From Acidobacteriota bacterium (lineage in GTDB: Bacteria; Acidobacteriota; Blastocatellia; HR10), in contig JAUQQC010000006.1 in assembly GCA_030550025.1 (NCBI GenBank), positions 1-64,000 of the forward strand: a DNA stretch of 64,000 nucleotides, written 5' to 3'. A program made the translations under genes and the position numbers. Under the pieces are notes generated by a model, which did not search any database, had not been told where the DNA came from, and was given only the letters and a program-made list of their open reading frames with translations. Positions 61,124-64,000 of the stretch are shown in pieces. Position 1 is the first letter of the stretch; every line of letters begins with the position of its first letter.

Positions 61124-62469
61124 ATCGGGTCGTGGGAGCGCTTCCGCTTCCAGAGGGCGTAGGCGGGAAGCCCCGAGAGCATGATGCCGAGGCCAATCGC
61201 CGATTCGCGCGGTGCGCCCACGAACGTGCTCACCGTGAGCGCGAGCGCCAACCCACCGAAGAGCAGTGGGGCGACGGGATACCCCGGCGTGCGGAATGGA
61301 CGCTCAACTTCGGGGAACTTCCGCCGCAGGAAGAGACAGCCGACGGTCGTCAGCCCATAGAAGACCCACGCGGCGAAGATCACGTAGGTGAAGAGCTGTT
61401 CGTAGGTACCACTGGCGGCCAGAAGTGACGCCCACGCGGCTTGCGCGAGGATCGCCACATGCGGGACGCGAAAGCGCTCATGGACGCGCGCGATCTGCTT
61501 GAAGAAGAGTCCATCGGCGGCCATCGCGTAGAAGATCCGCGCGCCCGAGAGGATCGAACCGTTCAACGCGCCGAGGATGGAGATCAAGATGGCCAGAGAG
61601 ACGATCGTCGCTCCCGGCGCGCCGAGGACGCGCTCGATGGCCTCGGCGGCCACGCGCTCGCTCGCCTGAATCGCCGCGATGGGCAGCACGTAAAAGTACG
61701 CGAGATTGGCCAGCAGATACACGAGGATGACCACGAGCGTGCCGAGCACCAGTGCGCGCGGGATCGTGCGCGCCGGATGCGCGATCTCTCCGGCGACCAT
61801 GTTGACGTTGTTCCATCCGTCGTATGCCCACAGCGCGGCGACCATGGCGATGCCAAATCGTCCGAACCAGTCCTCGCGCACCATCTCCGGCCACATCGGG
61901 CGGTAATGAGCCGTCGTCCCTTCGCCGAGGGCGAAGGCGAGCCCGACAAGACCGAGGATGAGCACGAGCTTGAGCACCGTGAGCCCTGCCTGCACCGCAC
62001 CGCCCACTCGGACCCCACGACAGTTCACCAGCGAGAGCACGAGCAGACATGCGATGGCTGCGATCTTGTTCCCTCGCTCCGAGAGGGGAAGGAAATGGCC
62101 GAGGTAAATGGCAAATCCAGCCGCGAGCGCCGCAATCGAACCCGTCTTGATCACCAGAAACTGCGTCCAGCCGTAGAGGAATCCCCAGAGCGGGCCATAC
62201 GCGAGGCGCAAGTAGACATATTCGCCACCGACGCGGGAGAACGCTGCCCCTAACTCCGCATAGGTGAAGGCGCCCAGGAGCGACAATCCTCCGGCCAGAA
62301 GCCACACGGCGAAGACCAAGCCCGGTGCCTCCACCGCTCGCGCGATCGTGTTCGGGACGATGAAAATGCCCGTCCCGATGATCGTCCCCACGATGATCGA
62401 GCTGGCCTCCTTCAGACCGAGCCCGCGTTGCAACTTCTCCTCATCGAGTGTCGGCATGGGAGCGGCCAT
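61120..62469 (-). CDS. APC-superfamily amino acid permease
   Basis: 449 aa; AGGAGGGAAG precedes the ATG at 62469 (MAAPMPTLDEEK), so the longer frame is rejected. Twelve membrane helices. Helix 1 has the unwound substrate site GTIIGTGIFIVPN, and helix 6 the WAYDGWNNVN motif, as in LAT/YfnA-type exchangers for neutral amino acids. It lies 14 nt after the M28 peptidase gene, so a peptidase product may be its substrate. Confidence 0.92.
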   Translation of the reverse strand: MAAPMPTLDEEKLQRGLGLKEASSIIVGTIIGTGIFIVPNTIARAVEAPGLVFAVWLLAGGLSLLGAFTYAELGAAFSRVGGEYVYLRLAYGPLWGFLYGWTQFLVIKTGSIAALAAGFAIYLGHFLPLSERGNKIAAIACLLVLSLVNCRGVRVGGAVQAGLTVLKLVLILGLVGLAFALGEGTTAHYRPMWPEMVREDWFGRFGIAMVAALWAYDGWNNVNMVAGEIAHPARTIPRALVLGTLVVILVYLLANLAYFYVLPIAAIQASERVAAEAIERVLGAPGATIVSLAILISILGALNGSILSGARIFYAMAADGLFFKQIARVHERFRVPHVAILAQAAWASLLAASGTYEQLFTYVIFAAWVFYGLTTVGCLFLRRKFPEVERPFRTPGYPVAPLLFGGLALALTVSTFVGAPRESAIGLGIMLSGLPAYALWKRKRSHDPI

Positions 62470-62483
62470 CTTCCCTCCTCCTC

Positions 62484-64000
62484 TCAGCGACGCTCTTTTA
62501 GCCTCACCCATCCCTTCGCCACCAACTCGTTGACGAACGCTTCGACGTCCGCCAGCGTCACGTTCTCGAATTCGGCGAATGCGGCCCAATAAATGTGCGC
62601 GAGGCTTCGTTCTCCATCGATCAGGTTCTTGATGAGCATCGCGAGCCTCGGCTCCACCTGCGGGGACCTATACTCCAGCCATGCGCGAAATCCTGGTCCA
62701 AGCGGGAGCACGCGCGTGGGGATGAGCTGATGGAGGCGTAACTCTTCCGCCTCCGGTTCCAATTCCTTCGGCGCGACGCCGAGCATCCGACACATGCGCT
62801 CATACTCCTCGGCCAGAAGCCGGACCGCCGCTTCTTGAAGGACGAAGAGATTCCATGTGAAGCCGGATTCGTATTTGAGCGTGGCGACGGAGTCGGACGT
62901 TCCTTCAGTGAGCGCGAGCTTCGCGAGCGAGGCGAGGATGCGACTCTCGTGCTCGTAGGCCTGTTGCACGATGTGGTACGCGCGTTTGAAGCGCGCGTGG
63001 ACGTTCTCGCGGGTGCTCTCGGCGATCCACCGCAACGCCCGCGCTTCGGCTTCCCCGAGGCGTTCCGCTCCCCCGGCGCGCACCTCGGCCAGGAGTTTCG
63101 GAAGATCGCGCGCCGTCACACCGGCCAGGAAAAGAGCGCACGCGGCGCCCAGGAAAACCATTCGCTTGAGCGCCGTCGGATCCAGATGTTCGACCCGGTC
63201 ATCGCTTGTGTGGATGTATCGGAGCGAAGGCGCTGCTAAGCTGATCGAAGGGACGCCGATGCCATTCGTCTCGAAGACGAGATGATCCGAGATCGGCGCA
63301 TATGGCCAGAACTGTACGGCGAAAGGATCGCGCGTCCCCGTCGGCGCGACAAAGAGCGGCGAAGGCGCGCGTGCGACCGGCGCCAACTCCGAGGCCAAGC
63401 GCGCGATCGCCCGCAGGACGTCGTCAGCGAACGTCCCCATCCAGCTCGGTTGTTGGATCGCGATGAAATCCGTGCGCCCGTGCCGATCTCCGCCCGCTTG
63501 GTCCAGGTTGATGTTGATCAGGAGGCGCCGCGCCTCTTCGGGATGGGCGAAGAAATAGCGATATGTGCCCTCGATCTCCGTCACCCACCAGAAGCGGATC
63601 GTCCGAAGAGGCGGGGCGATCTTCCCCTGGCGGATAAGCGTCAGAAGGACGCGCGCGATCTCCAAAAGGGCGGCGCTGCCGGAGGCATTGTCGTTCGCTC
63701 CCGGTGGCGGATGATCGAGATGGGCCGTGAAGACGATGTCTTGATCGCGGATGCGCGTGCCGGGGATTTCCGCGAGGACCATTTTCATCTGTCCAGGCCA
63801 CTGCATCTCCACGCGCAAGTGGACGCGAGCGCGGAGTCGTTCCCCTCGTGCCAGGCGCTGCGCGAGCGCTCGACCGCGAGCTGGCGAAAGCATGAAGGCA
63901 AATCCCTTCGTTCCTTCTCGCGCGCGCTCTGGAGAGAGCTGTCCCCAGGCGATGGCTTCTTCGGATGGCGCGATGCCGAAGAATGCGCTCTGCGCATACG
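62484..64000 (-). CDS. M28-family zinc aminopeptidase, 5' end beyond the window
   Basis: At least 504 aa; the frame is open to the window edge, so the start and any signal peptide are missing. The visible N-terminal part (AFFGIAPSEEAIAWGQ) and the PA-like region precede the M28 core: TAHLDHPPPGANDNASGSAALLEIA (His and Asp ligands), TEIEGTYRYF (catalytic Glu), NLDQAGGD and YIHTSDD (last His). About 220 C-terminal residues are helical with no recognised domain, ending in a winged-helix-like stretch (IDGERSLAHIYWAAFAEFE). Followed closely by the permease gene. Confidence 0.88.
   Translation of the reverse strand, partial: YAQSAFFGIAPSEEAIAWGQLSPERAREGTKGFAFMLSPARGRALAQRLARGERLRARVHLRVEMQWPGQMKMVLAEIPGTRIRDQDIVFTAHLDHPPPGANDNASGSAALLEIARVLLTLIRQGKIAPPLRTIRFWWVTEIEGTYRYFFAHPEEARRLLININLDQAGGDRHGRTDFIAIQQPSWMGTFADDVLRAIARLASELAPVARAPSPLFVAPTGTRDPFAVQFWPYAPISDHLVFETNGIGVPSISLAAPSLRYIHTSDDRVEHLDPTALKRMVFLGAACALFLAGVTARDLPKLLAEVRAGGAERLGEAEARALRWIAESTRENVHARFKRAYHIVQQAYEHESRILASLAKLALTEGTSDSVATLKYESGFTWNLFVLQEAAVRLLAEEYERMCRMLGVAPKELEPEAEELRLHQLIPTRVLPLGPGFRAWLEYRSPQVEPRLAMLIKNLIDGERSLAHIYWAAFAEFENVTLADVEAFVNELVAKGWVRLKERR

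Overview
The window reads as chromosomal DNA of a GC-rich (roughly 60 percent or more by eye) Gram-negative bacterium. Outer-membrane biology is explicit: an Oar-type TonB-dependent receptor with a carboxypeptidase-regulatory-like domain, apolipoprotein N-acyltransferase, MurJ and SPOR/M23 envelope proteins. The large secreted peptidases (S9, S46, M28, a tandem M16), the BNR/Kelch propeller proteins and the Oar-like receptor together suggest Acidobacteriota, perhaps a thermophilic lineage because of the glucosylglycerate genes. This assignment is inference from gene content. No tRNA, rRNA, CRISPR array or insertion sequence was recognised.

Layout. 1-2203: non-coding lead-in, then six very small hydrophobic genes with strong Shine-Dalgarno sites, two good promoters and several hairpins; this is the most unusual region. 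2234-3779: rnhB (minus), then a HEPN/MNT toxin-antitoxin pair whose HEPN gene is frameshifted. 3881-7682: divergent surface propeller genes (BNR repeats; collagen-like plus Kelch). 7839-9753: TPR-thioredoxin protein, ThiS and a Fur/PerR-type regulator. 9837-14567 (minus): speA, a deoxyhypusine-synthase-like speY, speB and trmI, which would turn arginine into agmatine, putrescine and then homospermidine. 14702-19107 (minus): a second BNR protein and the TonB receptor. 19470-23897: MacAB-like ABC efflux operon. 23995-27159: cupin, a MobA-like/RNase H fusion, a TPR protein and an RmlC-like cupin. 27134-35000: double M16 pseudopeptidase, NicO transporter, DPP-IV, glutaminyl cyclase and a BtuF-like protein. 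35103-39540: two small exported or membrane proteins, gpgS and its phosphatase (glucosylglycerate), and murJ (minus). 39746-47961: S46 peptidase, RDD protein, RqcH, an uncharacterised protein, a DHH phosphoesterase and an M23 peptidase. 47990-50015 (minus): PPOX protein, folD and an HD protein. 50372-58510: NTF2-like protein, YraN, polyprenyl synthase, two unknowns, NfeD plus slipin, SPOR and Lnt. 58522-64000 (minus): ispA, xseB, xseA, an APC permease and a partial M28 peptidase.

Promoters are unusually readable. Many genes have a TTGACA-like box 17-18 nt from a -10 box, and a recurrent extended -10 of the form TGTGCTAnnnT or TCTGCTAnnnT precedes at least seven genes. Several of the genes with clear -10 boxes start only 0-15 nt after the expected transcription start and lack a Shine-Dalgarno site, so leaderless or near-leaderless mRNAs seem common beside the very strong AGGAGG-led genes.
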